64,000 nucleotides of DNA from Rhizophagus irregularis (GCF_026210795.1 NC_089454.1:186001-250000), one strand, 5' to 3'; counted from the first letter of the stretch, positions 35,235-46,810 are shown. The notes: a model not told the origin generated them from the letters alone. Numbers and translations: made by a program.

Positions 35235-37530
35235 TTATTCCTCATTATCATCATAATTATCGTCATTATTATCACCGTCATCCATACCTAATACATCATC
35301 TATATCATAATCATAGTCACCTTCTCCGGGTCTCTTGTTATTACCACTATCATCAACTTCATCATCTTCCGCATTATTTTCATCTGAATCATCCAATATA
35401 TCTCTTGAAATATCGCCGATTTCACTAGTAATTGAATCATGTGATAAATTAACAAATTGATCAATCCATAGACTTTCGATTACTACACGGCAATTGTCTT
35501 CGGGTATTGTTTCGCCGCTTGTAGTTAATCTCTGAGTAGTAACTTGCTCCTCATTATATTTTTTATCGTCATCTTCTGCAAAAGCTTCTGCAATACGTAT
35601 ATTGATCTCATCATCACTAAGACGAGTATTCTTTTTTTGATCAATTTCATAAAATCCAAGTTCAGTTTTTGAATTGGATTTCCAATACAAAATTAATTTG
35701 CACATGGATTTTAGTTTATCCACATTAAGATTTAAGCGACGTTTATGAAATAGCCATCCTAAAGTCGAAAATCCACATTCGCAAGTTGCTGAGTTAGGAC
35801 ATATTGCAAATAGATAACTTGCAATTCTTGGCAGGGCATCTGGTTTTGGTTCGGTATTAATATATTTCCACCAATTCACGGGATTATCTTTAGCAAAACT
35901 GATATCTCAGTGTCAAACTCTTGCTCATTAATATATTTCTGTATTTGATCACATAAAGTTTCAGCTTCGTAACGGTCAAAACCTAAATTTTTCCCGATTG
36001 AAGCTGCACATTTGATAATTCTCATGAGGGCGCATTTTTTAAGTGGCGCGTTTCTAAATCTGGGATCCATAAAAAAACAAGTAATATACTTATCATCATC
36101 GAACTCATCAAATCTTTCATTTATTACTTTGATACAATGACTTCGGAATGCAGGATTTAATGATTTGGGTAACTTTTTTAATATAGCTGCAAGTCTTGCC
36201 AAGCTCAGGAAACAATCTGCAAGTGTAGCTCTTCTCGATTCTAATGAAAGTACCGCTTTTCTTAGAGGATCCAGAACAAATCCAAGAACTCGTAAATTTG
36301 AAAAAAATTTCTCGATTGAATAATCAGTTTTATTTTATCATTTATTAGCACTTTATCATGATCGCTGGCCATTTCTTCTAGTGCTGATTCCAAATTTATC
36401 ACTGAATTTACAGATTCACTAGCAGTAGTCCAGCGTGTCTTGCAATATAATTTTAATCCTCCTCCACTAATTCCTTTTTCTTTAATTATTTGAGCAAGTT
36501 TTGCATTAGCCTGATGAGAACTTCTAAAAAAGGTTGTCAAAATATTAACACGTTTTAATAAATGTTCCCCAAACTTCTTCTTGACGATGTCGCATGCAAT
36601 TAAATTGATAGAATGTGCAACGCATCGCACATTCTCAATCTTTGGATGATTCTTATGTATAATTTTTCGTGCATTACGAACATTGGCTGCATTATCAGAA
36701 ACTACAGCACATATTCGATATTCTCCAATACCTTCTATAACCTTTTCAATTACCGTAACTAGATATTCTGCAGTATGTGAATTTTCAGACAAATCAGAAA
36801 GTTGATAAAGATATTCTTTACGCGACGAAGTCATTACAATGAAGTTCCAAATTGAACGATGTGTACCAGATGTCCAACCATCAAAGGCTAAATTATAAAT
36901 TAATATTATATAGTAAGTAAAATTAAATAAAAATGACGTATGATAGCCTATTTAATTTAACTAACCTAACGTTAAATTCATTTCCTTTTCAAGCTCAGAA
37001 TTAACTTTGAAGTTCACTTGAGCTAATTCACGTTCAAGTAGTTGATTTACTAATACTTCCCTTGTTGGTGTATTGTACCCGGCATTAAGCTCTTTTATAA
37101 AATTGATGAAAAAGGGATGTTCCACTACTCTAAACGCAATTCTGCACGCAATAAAAAATTTAACTAATGCACGATTAATTCGTGTACATCTTTGTTCGTT
37201 AAGCTCTGTTGAATCATGGTAATCATCCATGTTACTCTTGACCTTCAGAGTATTTTCTTTTTTGGATGACTTGGACTTATCTTGCCGTTCCATTACTTTA
37301 GTCATATACCTTCTAACAACTGCTGCTGGCGCATCTGGACAATGGTTTGAAAGATGCTCTTCGAGCTTTAAAACTTTACCGCGTGACCATGTATTCTTAC
37401 AGTACTTGCAGGAGGCAAATTTGCCAGAACCAACAGCTTCTCCTTTATTAATATCTTCCCAAATGCTATTAGGTGACCGACTTCCTCTATTTTTCTTTTT
37501 AATGGGTGAATCTTCTATGTGATCAGTCAT
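35235..37530 (-). pseudogene. BED-type hAT transposase, near complete with two frameshifts
   Basis: The gene starts at 37530 (MTDHIEDSPIKKKNRG). A BED zinc finger occupies about residues 41-64 (C41-x2-C44..H59-x4-C64). Exon 1 ends at 36966; the intron 36965-36888 is GT..AG and joins NLTL to AFDGWTSGTHRSIWNF. The RNase H-like core shows FDGWTS, AVVSDNAANV, RCVAHSINLIACD and CKTRWTTASESVN. The C-terminal dimerisation domain reads NSATCECGFSTLGWLFHKRR, followed by a long acidic tail. Two lesions exist: a run of seven A (36301-36307, eight would restore frame) and a one-base shift near 35905 between DTEIS and FAKDNPVNWWKY. Either these are real mutations or the homopolymer one is a sequencing error. 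As the product would act on the TAAGGTTGC ends, this element family probably mobilised the MITEs in this window. Confidence 0.9.
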
Positions 37531-38062
37531 TTGAAACAGTTTATTATTAATTTTATTATTAAGAAAACGGAAGAAAGTAAAAGAAACTTTAGTTTAGTGT
37601 TAAAGAAGATGACGGAATTGGGTTTATTAAATGCATGTTACGCATTTTCCTTTAATGAATATAAGCCCCTTAAAAAAAAACTGTAAAAACGTGTAATATC
37701 ATAATATTAATATGGGAGTTAGAAATGAAAATTCTAACACTAGATAAAGCTTAAAAGAACTAAGATGACGGTAAAATATTGAAGTTTAATCTTTTATCTG
37801 TAGATTATTTGATCATCTAAATTATATTATTAATTGGTGTAACTTGGCATAACTATATGCAAATCTTATGATCAACTATGCCAAAACTACAGAGAAACCT
37901 ATTATAGAGGTTTCGGCATATTTCGGCAGTTTCACAATTTTGACAGGTTTTGCAGTTTCGGCGTTTCGGCATTTTGGCGTTTCGGCGTTTCAGCACTATA
38001 TAAGAGGTTTCACCTTTCAGCATTAAGCCAACCAGGTTTCAGCAAGCAACCTTATCCTTTCC

Positions 38063-39280
38063 TATTGTTGTCCTTCTCTTCCCCTATTATCCTTTCCTTT
38101 TCCTTTTATCCTTTCTTTGCTTCCCCTTTTGCTCTCCCCCTTTTCTCACACCTTTCTTCTGCTAGAACTCCTCTTACTTCTAATAGAGGTCACTCACAAG
38201 CCTAAGGTAAAAATTACATAGAAAAGTCAAAAAAACTGGTTGAATTCATAAGGTAAAATTCTTTATAAATTAAAAAAAGTAAATGTAATTCTGTGGTAAG
38301 TTTTTTTTATGTAACTGTTAAGTATATGGTAAAATTAAACAGGATTTTAAAATGTAACTTGTAATTATAAGGTAAAATTTATGATTTTGTAAAATTTATT
38401 ACTAGTATATACTATTTTTAGCACAAAGTTTATTACACAGACACGTAAAATTTATTATATTATTTTTAGTTACAAGTTTATTACACGAACACGTAAAATT
38501 TCATTACACAAATGCAGATACATACAAATTTATTATAAAACATGTAAAATTAAAAGAATAAATATATAAAAAAAGAATTTTTTATGGATATCTGTGTAAT
38601 ATAAAAAATTATAAAATAAAGCAAAGATTGGAAAAGGTGGGTGGTTAGGGGTGGTAGGTGGAATAAATGTTATTTTTTTTATTTTTTTTTTTGTTAAAAA
38701 ATAATATATATATTTGTAACTATTGATCAATTTTGAACTTATTTTAAATAGGAACTTTTTTACATTTTTTTAAGATAATTATATCTAAAAATTAAGCCAA
38801 TTTTAAAAGAAATAAAAAGTACTAAATGTATAAAATAAATTATGTTTTATATAATCTATAATTATAAATGTTACTGAACTTGTAAAGTAAAAATATATGT
38901 GATTTAAAAATGTAACTGGAAAGGTGGTAAAATTACTTAGTAGAAGGAAAATTTAGAGTAAGATAAATTTACATATAAATCTTAAAAATTTTACAGTGAC
39001 CTCCATCTACTTTCATAGTGCCAATAGTATCAATGATGAGAGAATTTCCTTTTACTGTTATATTTTTAACATTATAGTCTTCTTTTTGGAAGTAACATCT
39101 AATCACATTAACTTCAACATCAGCCATTGAGATAACTTTTCCATTTTTATCCTCTATTAGAAGTAAGTCCTCTTTTGCCTTTTTTTTTTGGAAGTAATAT
39201 AAGTTTTGTTTTGAAACTTACATATTTTTTTTTAATTTATTTTTTTTTTAATTTTATATTTTTTTTTTAATTTAAAAAAT
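38063..39280. other. Repeat-derived sequence without genes
   Basis: It begins with CCTTT-rich DNA that continues the sequence left of the hAT insertion. A segment bounded by 'gaggtcactcacaagcctaa' (38184) and 'acagtgacctcc' (39004) contains repeated 'aaggtaaaatt' and 'cacgtaaaattt' words and looks like another small element; its ends match only loosely. The minus-strand frame 38533-38730 is low complexity. Confidence 0.45.
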
Positions 39281-41280
39281 GAATTAACGTTTCTTTTCAT
39301 TGTTTTTTTTTGTAGGATGCTGATTTTAACACGAAACTGGACTTTAAAGTAAAAAATGGGAAAGGAAAGTTTTATTAATTTATGAAATAAACTAACGTTC
39401 CTTTCATTATTTTTTTTGTAGGACGCATAGGAGAACATCAGCTTTAATACGAAACTGGACTTTAAGGTAAAAAATGGGGGAAGGAGGATGGAAATTTAGA
39501 ACCAAGATTCTTAAGAATCTTGGTTTTTATTTTTTTTAAATATTTCAGAATGATTACTAACCGTTCCTTTCTTTCTTTTTATGATAGGTTCAGTAAATTT
39601 CTGAACTAAAATTCGTAAATACGAATCTTGGTTTATTTATTTGTTTTTTTTTAATATTATGGAACAGTTACTAATAACCGTTTCTTTCTTTTTTTTAGGT
39701 TTCAGGCAGGCTTCCTGGTTCTGAAGAATGGAAAAGAACTATGATTCGTAAATATATACGAATTTTGGTTTTATTTTTTTTTGTTTTTTTTTAAAAAAAA
39801 TATTATGAACAGTTACTACTACTAATAACCATTCTTTACTTTTTTTTAGGATTGGGTGAATTTCCAAATTCTGAAGAATGGAAAATCAAGATTTGTAAGT
39901 AACTACTAATTACGAATCTTAATTTTTTTTCTTTTTTTTTAATATTATTAATGAACAGTTACTAATAACTGTTCTTTTCTTTTTTTTAAGTTCGGTGGAC
40001 TTCTGAATTCTGAAATACAAAAAAGAACTAAAATTCGTAATTATATACGAATCTTGGTTTTATTTTTATTTTTATTTTATTATTTGGAATGGTTTACTAA
40101 CTGTTCCTTTCTTTTATTTTTTAGGTTTCGATTAACTTTCAAAGATCAGAAAAAAAAGGAACTAAGATTCATAAGTACAAATCTTGGTTTATTTTTGTTT
40201 TTTTTATTATTTGGAACGGTTTACTAACCGTTCCTTTCTTTTATTTTTTAGGGTTCAATTAACTTTTGAAGATCAGAAAAAAAGGAATCAAGATTCGTAA
40301 GTACGAATCTTGGTTTATTTTTGTTTTTTTTTTATTATTTGGAATGGTTTACTAACCATTCCTTTCTTTTATTTTTTAGGTTTCAGTTGATTTTTAAAGA
40401 TCAGAAGAAAAGGAACCAAGATTTGTAAATACAAATCTTGGTTTATTTTTATTTTTTTTTATTACTTGGAATAGTTTACTAACTGTTCTTTTCTTTTATT
40501 TTTTAGGTTTCAGTTAATTTCTGAAGATCAGAAAAAAAAGGAACTAAAATTTATAAGTACGAATTTTGGTTTATTTTTGTTTTTTTTATTACTTGGAACA
40601 GTTTACTAACTGTTCTTTTCTTTTATTTTTTAGGTTTCGGTTAACTTCTGAAGATTGAAAGAAAAGGAACCAAGATTTGTAAATATAAATCTTGGTTTAT
40701 TTTTTATTTTTTTTTATTATTTTGAAACGGTTTACTAACTGTTTCTTTCTTTTTTTTATAGGTTCAGATGGGCTTTCAAATTCTGAAAAACGGAAAAAGA
40801 TCAAGATTCATAAGTATATACAATCTTGGTTAAATTTTTTTTATTAATATTAATGAACAGTTACTAATACTGGTAAAAAAATGGTCTATCCTACACATAT
40901 CCTACACATATCTTACATATATCAGGTACTCAAAATGTAGAAAATCATACACAAATAATACACATATCATACACATATTGGGTACTTATATATATAGTAT
41001 ACCTATCAGGTACCTGATATATGTATGATATATATATTAGTACCCGATATGTGTATGATATGTGTATTATTTGTGTATGATTTTCTACATTTTGAGTACC
41101 CAATATGTGTAAGATATGTGTAGGATAAATCATTTTTTTACCAATGTAATAACCGTTCTTTTTTTTTATAGATTCGAGTGAATTTCTGATGAATGGATGA
41201 ACTAAAACTAAGATTCGTACTAAAATTAAGATTTGTAAGTACAAATCTTAGTTTATTTTATTATTATTATTTTATTATAA
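39280..41280 (+). repeat. About 115-130-bp exon-like tandem array with two hairpins per unit
   Basis: About 13 units repeat the order: hairpin 'ggaacggtttactaaccgtt' followed by 'cctttcttttattttttag', then about 45 nt (as in 'gtttcagttgatttttaaag'), then 'aagattcgtaagtacgaatc' within a second hairpin. Each unit thus has a good 3' splice-site shape and a CGTAAGT 5' splice-site shape. A small CACTA-type MITE interrupts it at 40868-41146. Confidence 0.8.
40868..41146. mobile_element. Palindromic CACTA-type MITE, 279 bp
   Basis: The ends are TACTGGTAAAAAAATGGTCT and, reverse complemented, CATTGGTAAAAAAATGATTT, each one base away from CACTGG. A 3-bp duplication TAA flanks it (40865-40867, 41147-41149). 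The arms carry 'acacatatcaggtac' words like the subterminal repeats of the large CACTA copies. The flanking array unit is restored on removal. Confidence 0.8.
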
Positions 41281-41651
41281 TTTTAAATTAGCAATATTTA
41301 TTTGTAATTTAGATATATGCTAATAATAATAATATAATTATAAAGTTTTTAAGCATTTAATTAATAAATACATTTAAAAAGTTTGATAATAAAAATTGAA
41401 ATAAATTCAGAAAAAAATAGTCCAATTTTTATCTGATTTAAGTTCTGAAGTACATCTGATTGACTGTCCGAATTTAGTATAATTTAGTTCTAATTTATGT
41501 CTGATTTAAATTCCAAAGTACATCTGATTGGCAGTTAATCGGATAACAATCAGAATATATTTTTTTTGCAAAAATTGGACATATTTAAGCCGTAATTTGA
41601 CCTAAAATCAGATATCCAATTTTTAGCCAATTTGCCTTATTTCAACTAGTG

Positions 41652-42898
41652 ACTTGAAAGTGAAAAACAGGTCCGTCCTACTTCTCGTACTTCATTTAAT
41701 AGTAATACATCAAAAAAATAAATATGGTGGCTGTCACCTATAAACCACACTAATATTAAGTGACTTCAAATTTTTATAAATTGTAAATTGAATAGTAAAA
41801 AAGAAAAACTAAACCGATAAAATGATATAGCAACATGTACTGAACATTTCTATCGGATTATTTTATAGAATCTAATAAGAATTTTAATTAATATTATGGG
41901 TTAAAGTTGGATAATTTTAATAAGTAGCAATAATAAAAATATAAAATTTCGGACTAGTTTTCATGTAATTTTTATGGATTTTACAAAAATTCCATGGAAA
42001 TCCACAAGAATTCCATGTAATATGGCAAAAAAAAAATTTTGCCGCTCACGCAGCAATTAATATTTTGACAAAGTACTTTAAAACATAAGTTACACAATAT
42101 AAATAAATAAATTTCAAAATTTCGGACTATTGTTGTTTATAGCTGACAGCTACCATAGCTACATTATTTTCAATAGAGTTTTTTATTTTTTATTTTTATG
42201 AAACGTTTATTAATGTTTCATTATTTTTTTTTAGACGGATTTTAGATTCTGGTTCACCAGGTCTGAACATGTTGGATTTAGGTACTTTGATTTTGGTAAG
42301 TATTAAAATTTTTTTGATTTATTTCTTTCAACGAAATATCTTACTAACGTTTGATTTTTATCTTTTTTTTTCTAGATGACCAAATGACCAGGTCTTTGAA
42401 AACGTAGAATTTTGGTAAGAGGAATCTGAAGTATTTTTTTTGACTAGTTTTATTTATTTAATTTCATTCTCTTTTTTATTAGACAACCTGGTCTCTGGAT
42501 GCATGAAAATTCGTTAAATCTTTTAATTTTAAATGGCAGGGAGAGTCTTTGGAAGTGTTAAAAAATTTAATTAGTTGTAATATAAAAATATATCATCATA
42601 TGTAATATAACAGAACAATATGTATAAATATAATAATAAAATTGAATAGTAAAATAATAATAAATATCAATATTAAAATAGCGTAATATACTATCATTTA
42701 TTATATAATTAATTTAAATATTTTAATTATACTAATTTCTAATGCAAAATTAATACATAATATTATTATTCAATTAGCAATAAAAAATAATGCTTATCGA
42801 ATACAAGCTGCGTTGAAACTTGTTTAATAAGTGCTTAAATTAAATATTTTTAAAGCATTTAATAAATGGTTGGTAAATGCTTAATTTAACTTCGTGAT
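41652..42898 (+). repeat. AT-rich DNA with the right part of the exon-like array
   Basis: 41655-42150 shows no repeat or gene. At 42160-42540 the blocks of 31500-33250 resume: TTTTTTTTTAG at about 42230, TTTTTTCTAG at about 42375 and TTATTAG at about 42481, each followed by a GGTCTGAA/GGTCTTTGAA phrase and TTTTGGTAAG. 42541-42898 is AT-rich without feature. Confidence 0.5.
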
Positions 42899-43141
42899 TA
42901 AGGTTGCTTGTCTAAACTCTTCGAAATCCTACGATTAGTTTCGTCAAAATTTTACTATAGATTTATTATAGTTTTGGCAGAGTTTCGGCAGTTTCGGCAT
43001 TTATAATAAGTTTTGGCAGTTTCGCCATTCTCCAAAGTTTCGCCAGTTTTTTAATATAACTTTAATATAGTTTTGGCAGAATTTCGCTTTTCGGCGAAAC
43101 GCCATCTTGCCTAAACCCCTAGGTTTCGGCAAGCAACCTTA
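42899..43141. mobile_element. hAT-type MITE, TAAGGTTGC family, copy 3
   Basis: A 243-bp element with ends TAAGGTTGCTTG..CAAGCAACCTTA, flanked by a perfect 8-bp duplication TTCGTGAT (42891-42898, 43142-43149). Confidence 0.94.
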
Positions 43142-43514
43142 TTCGTGATAGGATTGTTCAAAATGAGGTGGGTGTTCCTGTTGGGATTGCATAACACTAA
43201 AAAGTTCTCCTAGTGGCTGGACTGCATAACACTAAAAGTTCTCAAAAGTCTTTTTGAAATAGGTTTGTTATCCATAATATGTAGTCAAATAGGAAAAATT
43301 GAATTTTGTGTATTTTTGATGGTGCTAACTTTAGGATGCTTTGACTTAACCATAGCGAGGTGCTTTACTGGATATGTATAGTATAGTTGACTTGAATTTA
43401 AGAAAAAAGTAAGGTAAAAACTATTAGTAAAGGACCAATTTTTTACAGTGACCTTTATTATAAGTAAGCAGATTCCTATTTTACTGAATTATCTTAAAAG
43501 AACTATTTTTTATA
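43142..43514. other. Spacer with repeat remnant
   Basis: The block at 43395-43470 ('aaggtaaaaactattagtaa' and 'agtgacctttattataagta') is the reverse complement of 16600-16665. Otherwise no feature. Confidence 0.45.
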
Positions 43515-43960
43515 TAACAATATCACGATGTTAGTTAAAGTAATTTATTAATATTTATTATTAGCACTTATTAAATATAAGATATGTTGGTAAAATGCAT
43601 TTAAGTATTTACTTAAAATACTAATAAAATGCTTAAAAAATTAAATGGTTAATAATAAATATTAAAATTTAGTACTTATTTAATATATTAAGCATTTATT
43701 GCTTAATAAATATAAAATTTTAATGCTTATTAAATATTACTATTCAATAAACATCATCACGATGTTGGACCAACTGAAACCTTATGTTTACTAAATAGCA
43801 ATATTTAATAAGCATTAAAATTTTATATTTATTAAGCATTTTATTAGTATTTTAAGTAAATACTCAAATGCATTTTACCAATATATCTTATATTCTATAA
43901 GTACTAATAATAAATATTAATAAATTACTTTAACCAACATCGTGATGATAAGGTTTCAGT
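43515..43960. repeat. Large inverted repeat (snap-back) with arms over 200 bp
   Basis: The left arm starts 'atatcacgatgttagttaaa' and the right arm is its reverse complement ending 'taaccaacatcgtgatgat'. Inner words 'atgcatttaagtatttactt' and 'taataagcattaaaatttta' also pair. The centre (43755-43785) repeats 'catcacgatgttggaccaac' once more, and that phrase occurs again at 43945-43975. No coding capacity; probably a foldback or MITE-type element. Confidence 0.8.
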
Positions 43961-44169
43961 TGGTCCAACATCATGATGAATTAGTATAAGTTAATTTTTT
44001 ACCAAAAGATTAAATAAGTTTTCATTTAACAATCAGTATCAATTGATTTGTGATTAATTTACCGATTTTTGCTATTAGTCCAAAATGTGACAAATTATAT
44101 AACCAATCAGTAAAAATTATACTGAAAGTTTTTAACAGTTGAAAGTTTTAATTTTGACCAGTATGAAAT

Positions 44170-44526
44170 ATGTGAAAAAATATATCAAGTTTAGAGATTC
44201 CAGCTGCTGCAGTTTTATTAGCTAAATTTTTATATTTCTATATTCTTTTTGAATTTCCAATATAAATTAATAGGCAATTATTTGTAAATGCTGATAGGTC
44301 TTTTGCATTTTCAATCATAACATCAAAAGTAGTTTGTGAAATTTGGTTCAAAATCATTTTCAAGTTTGTTATTATACCAATTATCATCAGAATCATGATA
44401 ATCTGACAATTCATCATCATTATCACTGCTTATAATTTTTAACCAAGCTTTGTTAGTTTTTTTTGCTTTTAAAGCTTTGCTTTTTTAATCAGCTGTAAGT
44501 TAAACCTTTCGTTTCTTTTGTGGCAT
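44170..44526 (-). pseudogene. N-terminal remnant of a transposase-like gene
   Basis: The start ATG at 44526 gives MPQKKRKV, a basic nuclear-localisation-type motif, followed by an in-frame TAA, another TAA and then KKTNKAWLKIISSDNDDEL and an acidic stretch. A frame change near 44345 leads to VMIENAKDLSAFTNN and YIGNSKR, followed after another change by LANKTAAAGISKLD. The order basic signal, acidic linker, Y-I-G-N-S motif looks like the front of a multi-exon transposase, but nothing downstream (45.0 kb side or 44.1 kb side) continues it. Family unknown. Confidence 0.55.
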
Positions 44527-45859
44527 TTTTAATTTTAAAAAAAATGTTAATAATTTGCAAATGCCAATGATTGTGGATTGTTACAGATAAATAAAATTAA
44601 TAAAAATTCTCATGCTAAATAAAAATGTGATTGATCTAAATTCTTAATTCTAGCCAGTTATAAATTTTGACCTGCATTATATTAGTGCTGAACCGGCCAA
44701 ATTTATACCAAACTTAATAAAGTTACTAAAATTTAAACTTATATAACTTATACTACAGTAATCTGATTTGAAAAAACTCTCTGTTATTTGAAAGAGTATT
44801 GTTCAAACTACAATATTACAGAATATTTTTTAAATATTATATTAATTAAATTTTTTTTTCTATTCATTTGAATCACATGATAAAAAGTGGTGGCTTATTA
44901 CTTTTTATACCAAATTAAATAGTGAAATGCTTATTTAAAAAGCAATGAAAAAAAAGTAATTTCAAATATTAATTTTATTATCCAAAATAGCTTTTATTAC
45001 AATTAAATTTATATATAAAAGTATTAACTTTTTCTTGAAATAAATTTTTAGGAATTTTCTGATTGAATTGGAATTTTTTTGCATTTCTGTAAGCAATAAT
45101 ATATATCTCTCTTATAAAAAATGCCAAAATTCTAAATATTTTTATTTTAAATGTCAATACTAAAGCTATATCTTAAAAAATACTGCCAAATCAAAATAAT
45201 GGTTATTTTCATATTATTTTAATTCTCAATAAGAAAACTTTAAAATATGTGTATTTTTGACTTACCAAATAATCTTTTAGGCTATTGATAAGCTAATTAT
45301 TATAATAGAAATGTAAAATAACAACTTTCATAATATCTAAGATAGTATGAAAATTTGTCTTTCAATAGTGAGTTTTTCATAATAATTTTAAAGCCCAAAT
45401 CTCAAATCATAATGAGAACTTTGAATTGTTTTTGAAGCAGTATATTAAGAAGATGGTAATACAAAAAAAAGAAAAAAATTTACAAGCCACTTCTCAATTT
45501 ATTTAGAAAAAAGTAAAATAATTTTGAAAAAAGTATAACTATTAATAGCAAGGTTATTGGTGATAAAGCACGCAAATCAAATTGAAGCATGTGTTGATGC
45601 AAATAGAGGTCAAACCAAATATTTATCAAATAATAAAATATATGTATTTTTGACCCTTCTTCTTGAAAATAAAAAAAGATTTCATAGCTTCATTATAAAA
45701 TTTATGTACTATATTAAAAAAACTGACCGCCATTACTTTTGCCAGGGTCTGTAAGTAGCAAGTTTTATATAACTGATTGTAAGTGATACGAAGTAAATAA
45801 ACAGTTTAAAATACCAGTCCATATGGCCCTTAGAGAAGATCTGTAGAAAATTTTGATAC
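44527..45859. other. Spacer without recognised feature
   Basis: AT-rich single-copy-looking DNA. A 65-codon frame at 45557-45754 (plus) has no recognisable motif or splice context and is not called. Nothing else is seen. Confidence 0.45.
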
Positions 45860-45867
45860 CTTCTATT

Positions 45868-46120
45868 CAGTGTTGTACATGGGACATGTCCCGCCAAAAT
45901 TTTAATGTCCCGGACATTGTCCCGTCCATGTCCCGTCCACATCCCGTCCAAAAATTGTCCAAGTTTACAATTTGTCTTATCAAGACGGCTATAATTTATA
46001 ATTAAGATCACGTGATTTTAATGTCCCAATGTCCCGGACATTGCTAAAATCTTTGGACGTGTCCTGGACTGTCCCGTCCCGTCCTGTCCATGGACATGTC
46101 CCGTCCCTATGACAACACTG
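45868..46120. mobile_element. hAT-type palindromic MITE with CAGTGTTGT ends
   Basis: A 253-bp element whose ends read CAGTGTTGTACATGGGACAT and, reverse complemented, CAGTGTTGTCATAGGGACGG. It is flanked by a perfect 8-bp duplication CTTCTATT (45860-45867, 46121-46128). The interior is built of GGGACATGTCCC-type words, so it is unusually GC-rich for the window. Confidence 0.93.
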
Positions 46121-46128
46121 CTTCTATT

Positions 46129-46395
46129 CACTCAGAAGGTGGTGGTGGCCTCATATCAGGAGAACAGCACTTTTATAGAATCCGTGGATTGCCTGTACTT
46201 TTGCTAAGAAGTCCTTCCATTCCATTTCTAGATTCTTTTTATTTAGGCCATACACTTTCCAAAAAACGTACTTAGTCCAGGTATCCGAATTTTTAGCAAT
46301 GATATCAAATGCAAGTAAATGCTTATGCTCTTTAAGAGACAGATAATTGCAAGTGAATTAGCTATAATTCTTATTATTGCCATCAACACTATACA
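46129..46395 (-). other. Possible decayed coding exon
   Basis: On the minus strand a frame reads through HLLAFDIIAKNSDTWTKYVF and EMEWKDFLAKVQAIHGFYKS to a stop at about 46158. The composition is less biased than the surroundings. The hAT-type MITE lies immediately downstream. No family is recognised and no start is assigned. Confidence 0.3.
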
Positions 46396-46412
46396 GTCTA
46401 TGCTGATTCTGC

Positions 46413-46760
46413 ATTAGAAATGATGGATTTCTTTGATAATGCGGAAGAAAATCGCCAAATTTCCCTTTACGATGGTTAGTACTCCTTTCCTAATTTATTT
46501 TATACAATAATATTTCGCTTATAACGTGGCTTTGTTATCAAAAATACTATTACTTGTAATATCCGTTTGTGTTTGGATAAATTATTTCCGCATGATAATA
46601 AATGTATATTATTATTTCGATAAAGATGATTATAATACAAATAATACTCGTTCATATTATTTATTATCGACAACATTTTATTTCAGTTTATTACTTTTGG
46701 GAACTTTTTTCGATTAAGAGAAAAATAATTATAAATATCGTACAACATTAATAAGAAGTA
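46413..46760 (+). other. Two short frames, one with membrane-type segments
   Basis: 46417-46467 reads MMDFFDNAEENRQISLYD before a stop. The frame from 46526 has two hydrophobic stretches (VALLSKILLLVISVCVWINY and YYLLSTTFYFSLLLLGTFF) and ends at 46717. No acceptor AG joins the two. The second frame could be part of a small membrane protein gene on the opposite strand to the AIG1 gene; support is weak. Confidence 0.25.
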
Positions 46761-46810
46761 GTTCTTGGATAAGGGAAACTTTGGCTCCCTGCTTTTTTCG
46801 TCTATGTTCT

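Larger units (their letters stand above)
33579..38054. mobile_element. hAT element, 4.5 kb, two genes, TAAGGTTGC termini
   Basis: The ends TAAGGTTGCTTGCCGAAAC and, reverse complemented, TAAGGTTGCTTGCTGAAAC are flanked by a perfect 8-bp duplication TCCTTTCC (33571-33578, 38055-38062). The subterminal regions (33590-33780 and 37880-38040) are dense with GTTTCGGC words in both orientations, the likely transposase-binding sites. Two genes on the minus strand are a BED-hAT transposase (35235-37530) and a Myb/SANT-RS protein (33898-34572). The 244-bp TAAGGTTGC MITEs share its termini. Confidence 0.95.
33258..41651. mobile_element. CACTA-type element, 8.4 kb, containing a hAT element
   Basis: Left end CACTAGTCAAAATAAGGCAA and right end, reverse complemented, CACTAGTTGAAATAAGGCAA, with a matching 3-bp duplication ACT (33255-33257, 41652-41654). 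These features define the CACTA/EnSpm superfamily. Without the hAT insertion at 33579-38054 it would be 3.9 kb. No CACTA transposase is present inside; the interior is mainly tandem arrays, so it is non-autonomous. A second CACTAGTC at about 33391 may mark another element end. Confidence 0.87.

Noticed and set aside
37229-37522. 97-codon plus-strand frame
   Set aside because: It is antisense to the first exon of the BED-hAT transposase.
31500-42540. A real many-exon host gene spanning the exon-like blocks
   Set aside because: Blocks have no common reading frame, repeat the same words and also occur inside non-autonomous elements; kept as repeats.
45557-45754. 65-codon plus frame
   Set aside because: No motif, no splice context, and composition like the AT-rich surroundings.
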